A stretch of DNA of 64,000 bases, from assembly GCF_024448895.1 (NCBI RefSeq), contig NZ_JAMOIC010000022.1, positions 1-64,000 of the forward strand. Reading direction: 5' to 3'. Both the position numbers and the translations under genes were made by a program. This document shows positions 1 to 13,218 of this stretch, piece after piece. The notes beneath the pieces are model-generated. The model did no database searches. It worked only from the letters and a program-made list of their open reading frames with translations, and was not told the DNA's origin. Within the stretch, counting starts at the first letter, position 1, and each line of letters begins with the position of its first letter. Source of the DNA: Stutzerimonas stutzeri. GTDB lineage: Bacteria; Pseudomonadota; Gammaproteobacteria; Pseudomonadales; Pseudomonadaceae.

Positions 1-2
1 AT

Positions 3-92
3 TTTCAGTTGCGCTTTGAGATTGCTATCGAGCATATGTGTATCCCCAGAGATGAAGAGTTTCTTACGGAGCTAAAGGTTGAAAGCTTTTGA
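3..92 (+). CDS. C-terminal end of an unidentified protein, cut by the window edge
   Basis: An open frame enters from the left edge and ends with TGA at 90-92, giving about 29 residues rich in Glu and hydrophobic residues (it ends LTELKVESF). Nothing in it identifies a family. It runs toward gyrB on the opposite strand, and a parS site and a shared hairpin terminator lie between them, which fits the 3' end of a convergent gene. It is too short to exclude a chance open frame. Confidence 0.35.
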   Translation, partial: FQLRFEIAIEHMCIPRDEEFLTELKVESF

Positions 93-167
93 TGTGGGGA
101 GCATATGGGATCAAACGCCATCCTTAAAATTGATTAAACCAAGTTCGGCCATGCAATATTGCTATCG

Positions 168-183
168 TGTTCCACGTGGAACA
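168..183. promoter_or_regulatory. parS: parS site 1, perfect 16-bp palindrome
   Basis: TGTTCCACGTGGAACA is a perfect palindrome containing the 14-bp core GTTCCACGTGGAAC known as the ParB-binding parS sequence of Pseudomonas. It lies in the short gap downstream of gyrB. parB is in this window at 14682-15554, and three related sites occur at 2707, 3337 and 42793. Confidence 0.93.
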
Positions 184-210
184 AAAAACCCGGCTTTCGC
201 CGGGTTTCTT
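183..210 (-). terminator. Intrinsic terminator downstream of gyrB
   Basis: A perfect 9-bp stem (AAACCCGGC / GCCGGGTTT, 186-194 and 199-207) with a 4-base loop is flanked by an A run on the left and T-rich sequence on the right, so it can terminate in both directions. It lies about 40 bp beyond the gyrB stop and could also end the convergent gene entering from the left. Confidence 0.85.
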
Positions 211-249
211 CCGCCAAGGCGGAAAGGATTCCAAAAGGGACTTTGTCGA

Positions 250-3773
<3,524 letters not shown>

Positions 3774-3783
3774 TCAACAGCTA

Positions 3784-4887
3784 TTACAGGCGCATCGGCA
3801 TGACCACATACGCCGAGTCGTCATTGTCGAATTCCTGAACCAGCGCGCTGCTATTGGCATCCGAAAGGATGAGCCGCACCTGATCGGTGGTCATGACGCC
3901 AAGCACATCGAGCAGATAGCTGACGTTAAAACCGATTTCCAAGGATCCACCGGTGTAATCGACCGCAACCTCTTCTTCTGCTTCTTCCTGCTCCGGGTTG
4001 TTCGCCTGGATTTTCAAGAGCCCGCTTTCAAGCTGTAGGCGGATGCCCCGGTACTTTTCATTCGATAGAATTGCCGTGCGGCTGAATGCCTCACGCAAAG
4101 TCTGGCGCTCACCGACGACCAGCTTGTCGCCGCCACGAGGCAGGACACGTTCATAGTCAGGAAACTTCCCGTCGACCAGCTTTGAGGTGAATGTGAACTC
4201 GCCTGTCGTCGCGCGGATGTGATGCTGCCCTAGCACGATGCTGACTTCGCCGTCCTGGTCAGTGAGCAATCGAGCCAGTTCAATAATACCTTTTCGGGGC
4301 ACGATCACCTGGTGGCGATCCGGCTGCTCAATGCCAGCCTGCATCGAACACATTGCCAGGCGATGCCCGTCGGTCGCAACCGCGCGTAGCATGCCGCTAG
4401 AAACTTCGATCAGCATTCCGTTCAGGTAGTAGCGCACGTCTTGCTGGGCCATGGCAAAACTGCTGCGCTCGATCATGCGCCGCATCTTCCCCTGGTTGAC
4501 GCTGAAGTTCAGCGAGCCAGGGCCTTCCTCAACCGTAGGGAAATCGTTCGCTGGGAGCGTGGAGAGAGAAAAGCGGCTGCGACCGGACTTGATGATTACT
4601 TTCTGGTCATCCAGGCGAATGTCAATAAGCGCGTCTGGCTGCAAGCTTTTGCAGATATCCATCAACTTACGCGCCGGCACCGTAATTTCGCCCGGCTCGG
4701 ATGCATCTTCCAATGTGACACGTCCAACCAGTTCGACTTCCAGATCCGTTCCGGTAAGCGACAACTGATCGTCTTGGACTACCAGTAGAACATTCGACAA
4801 CACCGGCAATGTCTGGCGGCGCTCGACGACGCCCGCCACCAACTGCAGAGGTTTCAACAAGGCTTCGCGCTGAATCGTGAAATGCAT
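3784..4887 (-). CDS. dnaN: DNA polymerase III sliding clamp (beta subunit)
   Basis: Ring-forming processivity clamp that tethers polymerase III and other DNA enzymes to DNA. The 367 residues are the normal length for the Pseudomonas clamp. The start MHFTIQREALLKPLQLVAGV and the ending with the MPMRL peptide, which lines the protein-binding cleft, are typical. It lies 37 bp after dnaA and 10 bp before recF, so it is probably co-transcribed with both. Confidence 0.98.
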   Translation of the reverse strand: MHFTIQREALLKPLQLVAGVVERRQTLPVLSNVLLVVQDDQLSLTGTDLEVELVGRVTLEDASEPGEITVPARKLMDICKSLQPDALIDIRLDDQKVIIKSGRSRFSLSTLPANDFPTVEEGPGSLNFSVNQGKMRRMIERSSFAMAQQDVRYYLNGMLIEVSSGMLRAVATDGHRLAMCSMQAGIEQPDRHQVIVPRKGIIELARLLTDQDGEVSIVLGQHHIRATTGEFTFTSKLVDGKFPDYERVLPRGGDKLVVGERQTLREAFSRTAILSNEKYRGIRLQLESGLLKIQANNPEQEEAEEEVAVDYTGGSLEIGFNVSYLLDVLGVMTTDQVRLILSDANSSALVQEFDNDDSAYVVMPMRL

Positions 4888-4924
4888 GGTCTGGTCCCTT
4901 GCCTATTAAATGGCCGCAGTCTGT

Positions 4925-6379
4925 TCAGGTTGTCAAAGTACGCAGCAGATTCTTGTAATCTTCGCGGATATCGGCGTCCAATTCGCGAAGTTCGGCAATC
5001 TTACGACAGGCGTGCAGCACCGTCGTGTGATCACGTCCACCAAAGGCATCGCCGATCTCCGGGAGGCTATGGTTAGTCAGTTCCTTCGACAAGGCCATCG
5101 CAACCTGACGCGGACGCGCGACCGAGCGCGACCTACGTTTGGACAATAGGTCGGAAATCTTGATCTTGTAGTATTCGGCGGCAGTACGCTGGATGTTGTC
5201 AACGCTCACCAGCTTGTCCTGCAGCGCGAGCAGATCTTTCAATGATTCACGAATGAGTTCGATCGTGATGTCCCTGCCCATGAAATGGGCATGAGCGATA
5301 ACGCGCTTCAAAGCGCCTTCCAACTCACGCACGTTAGAACGAATACGCTGAGCGATAAAAAAAGCGGCGTCGTGGGGCAGGTCAACGTTGGCTTGGTCAG
5401 CTTTCTTCATCAGGATCGCCACACGCGTTTCAAGCTCTGGTGGCTCAACCGCAACAGTCAACCCCCAACCGAAGCGCGACTTGAGCCGCTCCTCCAACCC
5501 ATCGATCTCTTTGGGATACCTATCACTGGTGAGGATCACCTGCTGTCCACCTTCGAGAAGCGCGTTGAAGGTGTGGAAAAACTCTTCTTGCGAGCGCTCC
5601 TTCTTTGCGAAAAATTGAATGTCGTCGATCAGCAACGCATCCACGGAACGGTAGAAGCGCTTGAACTCATTGATGGCATTGAGCTGTAACGCCTTGACCA
5701 TATCAGCCACGAAACGCTCGGAATGAAGATAGACGACTTTGGCATTCGGATTTTTCTTCAACAGATGATTGCCAACAGCATGCATCAGGTGCGTCTTCCC
5801 TAGACCCACACCGCCATACAAGAACAGAGGGTTGTAGCCATGCTTTGGATTGTCAGCAACCTGCCAGGCAGCTGCACGGGCTAACTGGTTCGACTTGCCT
5901 TCGACAAAATTCTCGAACGTAAAGGTACGGTTGAGGTAGCTCGTATGCTTGAGCCCCCCTTCGACCTGAACGGTGCGTTCCTGCTGACGGGGGGGCGCGG
6001 GCGAAGCGGCAGGCGCCGAAGCAACCGGCGTGTGGGACGCAGAATCTGATGCTGCAGGGGGGGCAGCAGAAGCAGGCAAACCGGTATGGGCTTGAGGACG
6101 GGCAACCGCTGCCGTCATCTGCTGCCCCGGACTGCGTCTGCTACCTATCAATAGCGATAAAGACGGGGCCACGCCAGCAGCACGCTCTGAAACAAGCTCA
6201 ATCAGCCGGGAAAGATATTTTTCATTGACCCAATCCATGACGAACCGGTTAGGGGCGTAGACGCGTAACTCATCCCCATCGGCTTCAACCTGGAGCGGGC
6301 GAATCCAGGTGTTGAATTGCTGGGCAGGCAGTTCATCTCTCAACAGGTCAACGCACTGCTGCCAAAGTTCAACCGACAC
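4925..6379 (-). CDS. dnaA: Chromosomal replication initiator DnaA
   Basis: AAA+ initiator that binds DnaA boxes, melts oriC and loads the helicase. Domain I begins [20 protein letters not shown]; a Pro/Ala-rich domain II spans about 80-135; Walker A (GGVGLGKTH) is near 189-197 and Walker B (LLIDDIQFF) near 249-257; the domain IV signature [15 protein letters not shown] lies near the C-terminus. The start is the GTG at 6379, because it gives the conserved Pseudomonas N-terminus and has AGGAG just upstream; a longer frame to 6463 is not conserved. At 484 residues it is about 30 shorter than P. aeruginosa DnaA as remembered, with the difference in the variable linker. Confidence 0.98.
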   Translation of the reverse strand: MSVELWQQCVDLLRDELPAQQFNTWIRPLQVEADGDELRVYAPNRFVMDWVNEKYLSRLIELVSERAAGVAPSLSLLIGSRRSPGQQMTAAVARPQAHTGLPASAAPPAASDSASHTPVASAPAASPAPPRQQERTVQVEGGLKHTSYLNRTFTFENFVEGKSNQLARAAAWQVADNPKHGYNPLFLYGGVGLGKTHLMHAVGNHLLKKNPNAKVVYLHSERFVADMVKALQLNAINEFKRFYRSVDALLIDDIQFFAKKERSQEEFFHTFNALLEGGQQVILTSDRYPKEIDGLEERLKSRFGWGLTVAVEPPELETRVAILMKKADQANVDLPHDAAFFIAQRIRSNVRELEGALKRVIAHAHFMGRDITIELIRESLKDLLALQDKLVSVDNIQRTAAEYYKIKISDLLSKRRSRSVARPRQVAMALSKELTNHSLPEIGDAFGGRDHTTVLHACRKIAELRELDADIREDYKNLLRTLTT

Positions 6380-6416
6380 GGAATCTCCTAGCTTTTGAGC
6401 TTCAAAAACGACGGTC

Positions 6417-6445
6417 ATTGTAGCGCTGCAGCACACAGTTATCCA
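6417..6445 (-). promoter_or_regulatory. Probable dnaA promoter overlapping a DnaA box
   Basis: Read on the minus strand, TACAAT (-10, 6422-6417) is preceded after 17 bp by TGGATA (-35-like, 6445-6440). The -35 region overlaps the consensus DnaA box at 6439-6447, an arrangement that fits DnaA autorepression. The -35 matches the sigma70 consensus at only 4 of 6 positions. Confidence 0.55.
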
Positions 6446-6800
6446 CAGTCGATCAGGCTTCACAGCTTAAAAGAACTGATCGATCAGACCTCAAAGAACA
6501 GACGTCGACCCTAAGCCCTGTTGATAACATGGCCTAAAGCCTAGGGAAAAGGCTGTGTATATCGACAGCATAACCTGGCCTGTTGATAACACAGGGTTTA
6601 GTCCACAGGATGCGCAACGGATCTGCACCGCGGGCACACGGGTTTCACAGAACGTTTTGCTAGGCTGGAGGCTCCGCAGGATATGGGCTGGAGAGGTCTA
6701 TCCACAGAATGTGGCTCCACCATCTATAGACACTGATTTAAGAAAGGCTCTAATTCTTTTCTTTTTATTAATTTCTCTACCAATGGTGCTGGTTGGAAAT
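6430..6800. other. oriC: Chromosomal replication origin oriC
   Basis: The 507-bp gap between dnaA and rpmH has no plausible gene. It holds a consensus DnaA box (TTATCCACA, 6439-6447), two reverse boxes TTATCAACA (6519-6527, 6581-6589), a reverse ATATACACA (6554-6562), TAGTCCACA (6599-6607) and CTATCCACA (6698-6706). These are followed by an AT-rich stretch at about 6732-6780 that probably serves as the unwinding element. The dnaA-rpmH position is the known oriC site in Pseudomonas. The exact limits are an estimate. Confidence 0.92.
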
Positions 6801-6828
6801 TGACCTGACTCTGCAGCTTCTCTACAAT
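6800..6828 (+). promoter_or_regulatory. Sigma70 promoter for rpmH-rnpA
   Basis: TTGACC (6800-6805), a 17-bp spacer and TACAAT (6823-6828) form a near-consensus promoter about 58 bp upstream of the rpmH start and just beyond the AT-rich part of oriC. Transcription would run away from the origin. Confidence 0.75.
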
Positions 6829-6886
6829 CGCCGGTCTCTTAAAAGGGGGCCATTCCGGTCCGCAACCGATTACCAGGTACCGCATC

Positions 6887-7021
6887 ATGAAACGCACTTT
6901 CCAACCCAGCACCCTGAAGCGCGCTCGTACTCACGGTTTCCGTGCTCGCATGGCTACCAAGAACGGTCGTGCAGTTCTGTCGCGTCGTCGCGCCAAAGGT
7001 CGCAAGCGCCTGGCAGTCTGA
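6887..7021 (+). CDS. rpmH: 50S ribosomal protein L34
   Basis: Small, highly basic protein of the large ribosomal subunit. The 44 residues begin [18 protein letters not shown] and end GRKRLAV, the standard L34 sequence and length. It is the first gene rightward from oriC and is followed after 17 bp by rnpA, the universal rpmH-rnpA pair. Confidence 0.98.
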   Translation: MKRTFQPSTLKRARTHGFRARMATKNGRAVLSRRRAKGRKRLAV

Positions 7022-7038
7022 ACACGTCGGAAAAGGTA

Positions 7039-7434
7039 GTGAGTCGAGACTTCGGTCGGGAAAAGCGGCTGCTTACCCCGATTCAATTCAAAGCTGTCTT
7101 CGACTCTCCCTCCGGCAAGTTACCGGGCAGGAACGTCCTGTTACTGGTGCGCGAAAACGGATTGCCCCACCCCCGAATTGGTTTGGTGATTGGCAAGAAG
7201 AGCGTCAAGCTCTCGGTAGAGCGCAATCGCATCAAGCGGCAACTGCGTGAAACCTTTCGTCTCCACCAGGTGGACCTGACGGGGTGGGACATCGTGGTCA
7301 TCGCGCGCAAAGGCCTGGCAGATCTGGACAATGCCGAACTGGCTAAGCAGTTCGCCAAGCTCTGGCGACGGTTGTCTCGCACCCCTACCAAGACCGACGG
7401 AAAACCGGAACAGGCCAAGTCTGCCCATGCGTAA
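7039..7434 (+). CDS. rnpA: Ribonuclease P protein component
   Basis: Protein cofactor of RNase P, which trims the 5' leader of tRNA precursors together with the RNA subunit. The 131-residue product has the basic RNR-type motif ([15 protein letters not shown]) and the VIARKG stretch typical of the family. The frame is open far upstream through rpmH in another phase; the GTG at 7039 gives the family start ([13 protein letters not shown]) and has GGAAAAGG before it. The last 8 bases overlap yidD. Confidence 0.96.
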   Translation: MSRDFGREKRLLTPIQFKAVFDSPSGKLPGRNVLLLVRENGLPHPRIGLVIGKKSVKLSVERNRIKRQLRETFRLHQVDLTGWDIVVIARKGLADLDNAELAKQFAKLWRRLSRTPTKTDGKPEQAKSAHA

Positions 7435-7672
7435 ACTGGCCGTGCTGCCTATCCGGTTTTACCGGTACGCCATCAGTCCCATGATGGCCAGCCATTGTCG
7501 TTTCTACCCCAGCTGCTCCTGCTACGCACAAGAGGCCATCGAAATTCATGGCCTGCTGCGCGGTGGCTGGCTGAGCCTGCGCAGGCTCGGCCGTTGCCAT
7601 CCATGGAACCCCGGCGGTTATGATCCGGTGCCTTCCAAAAACACCTCCAATTCATCTTCGATGACCGAGTAA
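7427..7672 (+). CDS. yidD: Membrane protein insertion efficiency factor YidD
   Basis: Small inner-membrane-associated protein thought to help YidC-dependent insertion. The 81 residues contain the conserved [15 protein letters not shown] motif and the [17 protein letters not shown] motif of the family. The ATG at 7427 overlaps rnpA by 8 bp, and yidC follows 2 bp after the stop, so it belongs to the rpmH-rnpA-yidD-yidC group. Confidence 0.96.
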   Translation: MRKLAVLPIRFYRYAISPMMASHCRFYPSCSCYAQEAIEIHGLLRGGWLSLRRLGRCHPWNPGGYDPVPSKNTSNSSSMTE

Positions 7673-7674
7673 CC

Positions 7675-9345
7675 ATGGATATCAAACGCTCGATTCTGCT
7701 TGTCGCCCTGGCAGTCGTTGCCTACCTGATGGTTCTTCAGTGGAATCAGGACTACGGACAGGCGGCCTTGCCTGCCGAGACAAGTCAGGAACAAACCGCT
7801 AACGCCCAACTACCGGAAACACCGACAACGCAGACTGCCGATGGCGTGCAGAGCGATATACCGGCCGTAGGTGGAGAGCAACCGACAAACACGCTCCCCG
7901 ATGCCGAGGCCACCACCCAGTTGATACGTGTCAGGACCGACGTGCTTGACGTGGCGATTGACCCTCGGGGCGGTGACATCGTCGATCTGCGCTTGCCAGA
8001 GTTTCCTCGCCGGCAGGATCGTCCAGATATTCCTTTCCAGCTTTTTGAGCGAAGCGGAGAGCGGACCTATGAGGCACAAAGTGGCCTGATTGGCGACGGC
8101 CCGGACAAATCCAGTGGTCGCCCGCTATACACCAGCGGGCAACAGCAGTATCAGTTGGCTGAAGGTCAGGATCAGCTGATCGTCGACCTGAAGCACAGCG
8201 ATAACGGCGTCAATTACACCAAGCGCTTCACCTTTGATCGAAGCAATTATGACCTCCGCGTCAGCTATCTCATCGATAACCAGAGCGAAGCGTCATGGAC
8301 AGGCTACATGTTCGGCCAGCTCAAGCGCGATGACAGCGGCGATCCGTCTTCAAGCACTGCCACTGGTACTGCGACCTATCTTGGAGCGGCGCTTTGGACG
8401 AAAGATGAGCCCTACACCAAGGTATCCATGGGCGACATGGATGATGGCAGCCTGAAAAAAACGGTAGAAGGAGGATGGATTGCCTGGTTGCAGCATTACT
8501 TCGTGACCGCATGGATACCTGCTCCGGATCAAACCAATCAGGTTCAGACCCGCAAGGACAGCCAAGGGAACTACATCATCGGTTTCACGGGCCCAGGCGT
8601 AACGGTAGCGCCGGGTAGCCAGGGCGAAACCTACGCCACGCTTTATGCTGGCCCTAAAAGCCAGGACGAGCTGGAAGAACTGTCGCCGGGCCTGCGCCTG
8701 ACCGTCGATTACGGCATTCTCTGGTTTATCGCCCAACCAATCTTCTGGTTGCTACAGAATATCCATGCACTGCTGGGCAATTGGGGCTGGTCGATCATAG
8801 CGCTGACCATCGTCATCAAACTGGCGTTCTTCCCGCTGTCGGCTGCCAGTTATCGGTCGATGGCGCGTATGCGGGCCGTTTCGCCAAAAATGGCGGCGCT
8901 GAAGGAACAGTTTGGCGACGACCGCCAAAAGATGTCCCAGGCGATGATGGAGCTGTACAAGAAGGAAAAGATCAATCCACTGGGCGGATGTCTGCCGATT
9001 CTGGTCCAGATGCCGGTGTTCCTCGCGCTCTACTGGGTGTTGCTGGAAAGTGTTGAAATGCGTCAGGCGCCCTGGATGTTCTGGATCACTGACCTCTCGA
9101 TCAAAGATCCTTTCTTCATCCTGCCGATCATCATGGGCCTGACCATGTTCATTCAGCAGCAATTGAACCCCACGCCGCCAGATCCGATGCAGGCGAAGGT
9201 CATGAAGTTGTTGCCAATCATCTTCACTTTCTTCTTCCTGTGGTTCCCTGCCGGCCTGGTGCTGTACTGGGTTGTCAACAACGTCTTGTCGATTGCGCAG
9301 CAGTGGTACATTACCCGCAAGATCGAGAGACAGACCGCAGCCTGA
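7675..9345 (+). CDS. yidC: Membrane protein insertase YidC
   Basis: YidC/Oxa1 insertase, which inserts and folds inner-membrane proteins alone or with SecYEG; the ATP synthase c subunit is a classical client. The 556 residues show an N-terminal membrane anchor (ILLVALAVVAYLMVLQW), a large periplasmic domain, and the conserved C-terminal membrane block from about 345 to 545, including GGCLPILVQMPVFLALYWVL and FPAGLVLYWVVNN. Length is near the P. aeruginosa protein. The gene ends just before a strong terminator. Confidence 0.98.
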   Translation: MDIKRSILLVALAVVAYLMVLQWNQDYGQAALPAETSQEQTANAQLPETPTTQTADGVQSDIPAVGGEQPTNTLPDAEATTQLIRVRTDVLDVAIDPRGGDIVDLRLPEFPRRQDRPDIPFQLFERSGERTYEAQSGLIGDGPDKSSGRPLYTSGQQQYQLAEGQDQLIVDLKHSDNGVNYTKRFTFDRSNYDLRVSYLIDNQSEASWTGYMFGQLKRDDSGDPSSSTATGTATYLGAALWTKDEPYTKVSMGDMDDGSLKKTVEGGWIAWLQHYFVTAWIPAPDQTNQVQTRKDSQGNYIIGFTGPGVTVAPGSQGETYATLYAGPKSQDELEELSPGLRLTVDYGILWFIAQPIFWLLQNIHALLGNWGWSIIALTIVIKLAFFPLSAASYRSMARMRAVSPKMAALKEQFGDDRQKMSQAMMELYKKEKINPLGGCLPILVQMPVFLALYWVLLESVEMRQAPWMFWITDLSIKDPFFILPIIMGLTMFIQQQLNPTPPDPMQAKVMKLLPIIFTFFFLWFPAGLVLYWVVNNVLSIAQQWYITRKIERQTAA

Positions 9346-9360
9346 TCAGCTGAGTGAACA

Positions 9361-9386
9361 GAACGCCCCTTGATTGGGGCGTTTTG
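9361..9386 (+). terminator. Intrinsic terminator after yidC
   Basis: The stem AACGCCCC / GGGGCGTT (9362-9369 and 9376-9383) with a 6-base loop is followed by TTTT. It lies 16 bp after the yidC stop and 28 bp before mnmE, so mnmE probably has its own promoter or depends on read-through. Confidence 0.85.
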
Positions 9387-9413
9387 CATTTCTGACTCAC
9401 TGGAGACATACGC

Positions 9414-10781
9414 ATGAGCCAAGATCGCGAAACCATCGCAGCCGTTGCTACCGCGCCCGGTCGCGGCGGAATAGGCGTCGTAAGGGTATCCGGACCACGC
9501 GCGAAAGCGGTGGCCATTACCCTAAGCGGGAGGGAGCCCATTGCGCGTCATGCCCACTACGGCCCTTTTCACTCCGACGACGGCGAGGTCATCGATGAGG
9601 GGCTGATGCTGTTTTTTCCTGGCCCCCACTCATTCACCGGGGAGGACGTGCTGGAATTGCAGGGCCACGGCGGTCCCGTCGTCATGGACATGCTGTTGCA
9701 CCGTTGCGTCGAACTCGGCATTCGTCTTGCGCGTCCTGGCGAGTTCAGTGAACGAGCATTTATCAACGACAAATTGGACCTTGCTCAGGCCGAGGCAATC
9801 GCCGATCTCATCGAAGCGAGTTCCGCACAGGCGGCGCGAAATGCCGTGCGCTCGCTGCAAGGCGAGTTTTCACGTCGAGTGCACGCTCTGACGGAGAAGT
9901 TGATACAGCTGCGTATCTATGTAGAGGCCGCAATCGACTTTCCGGAAGAAGAAATAGACTTTCTCGCCGATGGCCGAGTCTTGGCATTGCTGGATGCTGT
10001 ACGACAGGAGCTTAACGAGGTAATCCGCGAAGCGGGCCAGGGCGCTCTGCTACGTGAAGGCATGAACGTGGTTATCGCAGGACGTCCTAACGCCGGGAAG
10101 TCCAGCCTGCTCAATGCGCTCGCAGGCAGGGAAGCCGCAATCGTCACCGAAATCGCTGGTACTACGCGTGATGTTCTGCGTGAACACATCCATATCGACG
10201 GTATGCCCCTGCATATCATCGACACCGCGGGTTTGCGTGACACTGACGACCAGGTGGAGCGCATCGGCGTAGAACGTGCGATCAAGGCCATTGAAGACGC
10301 CGATCGGATACTGCTCGTCGTGGATGCCAATACGTCTGCGAACAATGCGGGTGACGGTGATTGGCCTGAGTTCATCTCAACCAAGCCTGACCGCGCGAAG
10401 ACCACACTGGTGCGGAACAAGGCCGACCTAACGGGAGAGATCGTCGAACTCTCCATTGATGCAGACGGGTTCACCACCCTTAGTCTGTCTGCTCGGTCCG
10501 GTGATGGAGTTGAGCTTCTTCGTAATCATCTGAAAGGCTGTATGGGTTATCAGCAAACTGCTGAGACAGGCTTCAGCGCCCGCCGCAGGCATCTAGATGC
10601 GCTTCGTCAGACGGCCTTACATCTACAGCACGGTTACGACCAATTAACCGTGGCCGGCGCCGGTGAGCTCTTGGCGGAGGATCTGCGTCACGCACAGCAG
10701 TCGCTTGGCGAAATAACAGGGGCCTTCAGTTCTGATGATTTGCTCGGTCGTATATTTTCCAGCTTTTGCATCGGCAAATAG
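9414..10781 (+). CDS. mnmE: tRNA modification GTPase MnmE
   Basis: With MnmG it forms the complex that adds the 5-carboxymethylaminomethyl group to wobble uridine (U34) of certain tRNAs. The 455 residues show the N-terminal folate-binding domain, the G-domain P-loop GRPNAGKS (223-230), the DTAGLR switch motif (270-275), NKAD, and the essential C-terminal FCIGK at the extreme end. The start has TGGAG upstream. mnmG follows after a 544-bp origin-like gap rather than directly. Confidence 0.98.
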   Translation: MSQDRETIAAVATAPGRGGIGVVRVSGPRAKAVAITLSGREPIARHAHYGPFHSDDGEVIDEGLMLFFPGPHSFTGEDVLELQGHGGPVVMDMLLHRCVELGIRLARPGEFSERAFINDKLDLAQAEAIADLIEASSAQAARNAVRSLQGEFSRRVHALTEKLIQLRIYVEAAIDFPEEEIDFLADGRVLALLDAVRQELNEVIREAGQGALLREGMNVVIAGRPNAGKSSLLNALAGREAAIVTEIAGTTRDVLREHIHIDGMPLHIIDTAGLRDTDDQVERIGVERAIKAIEDADRILLVVDANTSANNAGDGDWPEFISTKPDRAKTTLVRNKADLTGEIVELSIDADGFTTLSLSARSGDGVELLRNHLKGCMGYQQTAETGFSARRRHLDALRQTALHLQHGYDQLTVAGAGELLAEDLRHAQQSLGEITGAFSSDDLLGRIFSSFCIGK

Positions 10782-10949
10782 CGCCGCTCGAACTTCTTCT
10801 GACTCCCTTCCTCACTCCACCGCAGTGCGCATTACGACTGAATCAGCGCAGTGGCCGGAGTCGTTTTTCTAGCTGATTGAGCATTATTGGCATCACCACC
10901 TGAACCGAGGGGGGCGCCGTGGGTGAAACCTTTCAAAAACCTGGAGGGA

Positions 10950-11215
10950 AACCCTGTGTAAAACCGACTCTAAGCCCGGTTCGAAAGCAGTTGGTAACTG
11001 AGGTACAAATTTGCCCTGTGTATAAGCCGACATTTAGTCCACAGCCTATGAACCGGTATCACACCGGCGCGGCCCAGGAATCGCACATCTTTTCGTTTCT
11101 CCCTAAGGCCCGCCTGGAGAGGGCTGGAAAGAACTATCCACAGAAATACACGACCCCATTTATAAACATAAGAATAAGCTTTAAAGAATTACTCTCTATT
11201 TATCTATTGATCAGT
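10950..11215. other. Second origin-like region upstream of mnmG
   Basis: The 544-bp gap between mnmE and mnmG has no convincing gene and resembles oriC. It has TTTTACACA (reverse, 10955-10963), TTATACACA (reverse, 11018-11026), the string TTTAGTCCACAG starting at 11033, and CTATCCACAGAA starting at 11134, then an AT-rich tract at about 11158-11212. The last two strings also occur in oriC at 6597 and 6698. They are 101 bp apart in both places, and GGGCTGGA precedes the second one in both. A second autonomously replicating region near gidA (mnmG) has been reported for Pseudomonas; use in the chromosome is not shown here. Confidence 0.7.
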
Positions 11216-11325
11216 GTCTGCCTCCCGAGTTGGTCATTTTTTGTCCACGGGCCTTCTTTCAGGTGCTTGCTCCGCCTATACTTGCGCGTTTCCCCAAACT
11301 CATCTGAACAGGCACGAGGTGCGTG

Positions 11326-13218
11326 GTGGATTTCCCTTCCCGTTTTGATGTCATCGTTATCGGCGGTGGCCATGCCGGTACCGAGGCTGCATTGGCAGCT
11401 GCACGAATCGGCGTGAAAACATTGCTGCTGACTCATAACGTTGAAACGCTTGGACAGATGAGCTGTAACCCTGCGATGGGCGGTATTGGCAAGAGCCATC
11501 TGGTCAAGGAAATCGACGCGCTTGGTGGCGTGATGGCCAGCGCCACCGACCAGAGCGGCATTCAGTTTCGTGTGCTCAACAGCCGCAAAGGCCCTGCGGT
11601 TCGTGCAACACGAGCACAGGCTGATCGTGTTCTATACAAGGCAGCCGTGCGTGAGACGCTGGAAAACCAGCCTAACCTGTGGGTATTTCAACAGGCCGCG
11701 GATGATCTGATCGTCGAAGCCGATGAGGTCCGCGGTGTGGTCACGCAGATGGGCCTGCGATTTCTGGCTGTAACCGTCGTTCTCACAACGGGCACCTTCC
11801 TGGGCGGACTTATCCACATTGGTCTGCAAAACTATTCAGGTGGCCGCGCTGGAGATCCCCCGTCGATCGCTCTGGCGAAGCGCTTGCGCGAATTGCCGCT
11901 GCGAGTGGGTCGTCTCAAAACAGGCACACCGCCGAGGATTGATGGGCGCAGTGTCGATTTCTCCGTGATGACTGAGCAACCCGGTGATACACCGATTCCG
12001 CCAATGTCCTTTCTGGGACACGCGGCTCAGCATCCACGGCAGGTCAGTTGCTGGATCACCCATACCAACGCACGGACTCACGAAATCATTGCGGCAAACC
12101 TTGACCGGTCGCCGATGTACTCCGGCGTGATCGAGGGAGTTGGGCCCCGCTATTGCCCATCCATCGAGGACAAGATTCATCGTTTTGCCGACAAGGACAG
12201 CCATCAGGTTTTCATTGAGCCTGAAGGTCTGACTACTCACGAGCTCTATCCCAACGGCATCTCCACGTCATTGCCGTTCGACGTCCAGCTGCAGATCGTG
12301 CAAAGCATTCGTGGCATGGAGCAGGCACACATCGTGCGTCCTGGCTACGCCATCGAGTACGATTATTTCGACCCGCGCGACCTGAAATACAGCCTGGAAA
12401 CCAAGGTTATCGGGGGCCTGTTTTTCGCGGGCCAGATCAACGGAACCACCGGCTATGAAGAAGCAGGGGCTCAAGGACTGCTGGCCGGAACCAATGCGGC
12501 ACTGCGTGCGCAGGGGAAGGACAGTTGGTGTCCTCGACGGGACGAGGCCTATCTGGGTGTGTTGGTCGACGACCTGATTACGCTCGGAACCCAGGAACCG
12601 TACCGGATGTTCACCTCCCGGGCCGAGTATCGGTTGATCCTCAGAGAGGACAATGCTGATCTCAGGCTTACCGAGAAGGGGCGAGAATTAGGCTTGGTGG
12701 ATGACGTTCGCTGGTCTGCATTCGAACTCAAGCGCGAACGTATCGCTCAGGAAGAGCAGCGGCTGAAGAGCACATGGGTTCGCCCTGCCACAGTGCAGGG
12801 TGACGCGATCGCCGAGCGGTTTGGTACCCCGCTGACTCACGAATACAACTTGCTTAATTTGCTGGCGAGACCGGAAATCGACTACCGCACCTTGGTTGAA
12901 CTCACCGGTGAAGGTGTCGAAGACCCACAAGTTGCCGAGCAGGTCGAAATCAAGACCAAGTACGCCGGTTATATTGATCGGCAGCAGGAAGAAATAGTCC
13001 GTCTTCGTGCCAGCGAGAACATCTCCTTACCGATTGAGTTGGATTACTCCTCGATATCCGGCCTGTCGAAGGAAATCCAGCACAAGCTCACCCTTGCTCG
13101 TCCAGAAACGCTCGGGCAAGCCTCAAGAATTCCTGGTGTCACGCCGGCGGCCGTTTCACTTCTGATGATTCATCTGAAAAAACGTAGCGCAGGGCAGAAG
13201 CTGGAGCAAAGCGCCTGA
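11326..13218 (+). CDS. mnmG: tRNA uridine-5-carboxymethylaminomethyl modification enzyme MnmG
   Basis: FAD-dependent partner of MnmE in U34 modification. The 630 residues carry the N-terminal dinucleotide-binding motif [12 protein letters not shown] (about 11-22), the conserved [22 protein letters not shown] block and the C-terminal helical domain. Two adjacent GTG codons (11323 and 11326) could start it; 11326 is chosen because it gives the usual Pseudomonas length and lies 6 bp after GAGG instead of 3. The stop overlaps the rsmG start by one base. Confidence 0.97.
   Translation: MDFPSRFDVIVIGGGHAGTEAALAAARIGVKTLLLTHNVETLGQMSCNPAMGGIGKSHLVKEIDALGGVMASATDQSGIQFRVLNSRKGPAVRATRAQADRVLYKAAVRETLENQPNLWVFQQAADDLIVEADEVRGVVTQMGLRFLAVTVVLTTGTFLGGLIHIGLQNYSGGRAGDPPSIALAKRLRELPLRVGRLKTGTPPRIDGRSVDFSVMTEQPGDTPIPPMSFLGHAAQHPRQVSCWITHTNARTHEIIAANLDRSPMYSGVIEGVGPRYCPSIEDKIHRFADKDSHQVFIEPEGLTTHELYPNGISTSLPFDVQLQIVQSIRGMEQAHIVRPGYAIEYDYFDPRDLKYSLETKVIGGLFFAGQINGTTGYEEAGAQGLLAGTNAALRAQGKDSWCPRRDEAYLGVLVDDLITLGTQEPYRMFTSRAEYRLILREDNADLRLTEKGRELGLVDDVRWSAFELKRERIAQEEQRLKSTWVRPATVQGDAIAERFGTPLTHEYNLLNLLARPEIDYRTLVELTGEGVEDPQVAEQVEIKTKYAGYIDRQQEEIVRLRASENISLPIELDYSSISGLSKEIQHKLTLARPETLGQASRIPGVTPAAVSLLMIHLKKRSAGQKLEQSA

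Noticed and set aside
10919-11416. 165-residue plus-strand open frame before mnmG
   Set aside because: It covers DnaA boxes and an AT-rich tract, has an odd composition and runs into the mnmG start in another phase. Treated as origin-like non-coding DNA.
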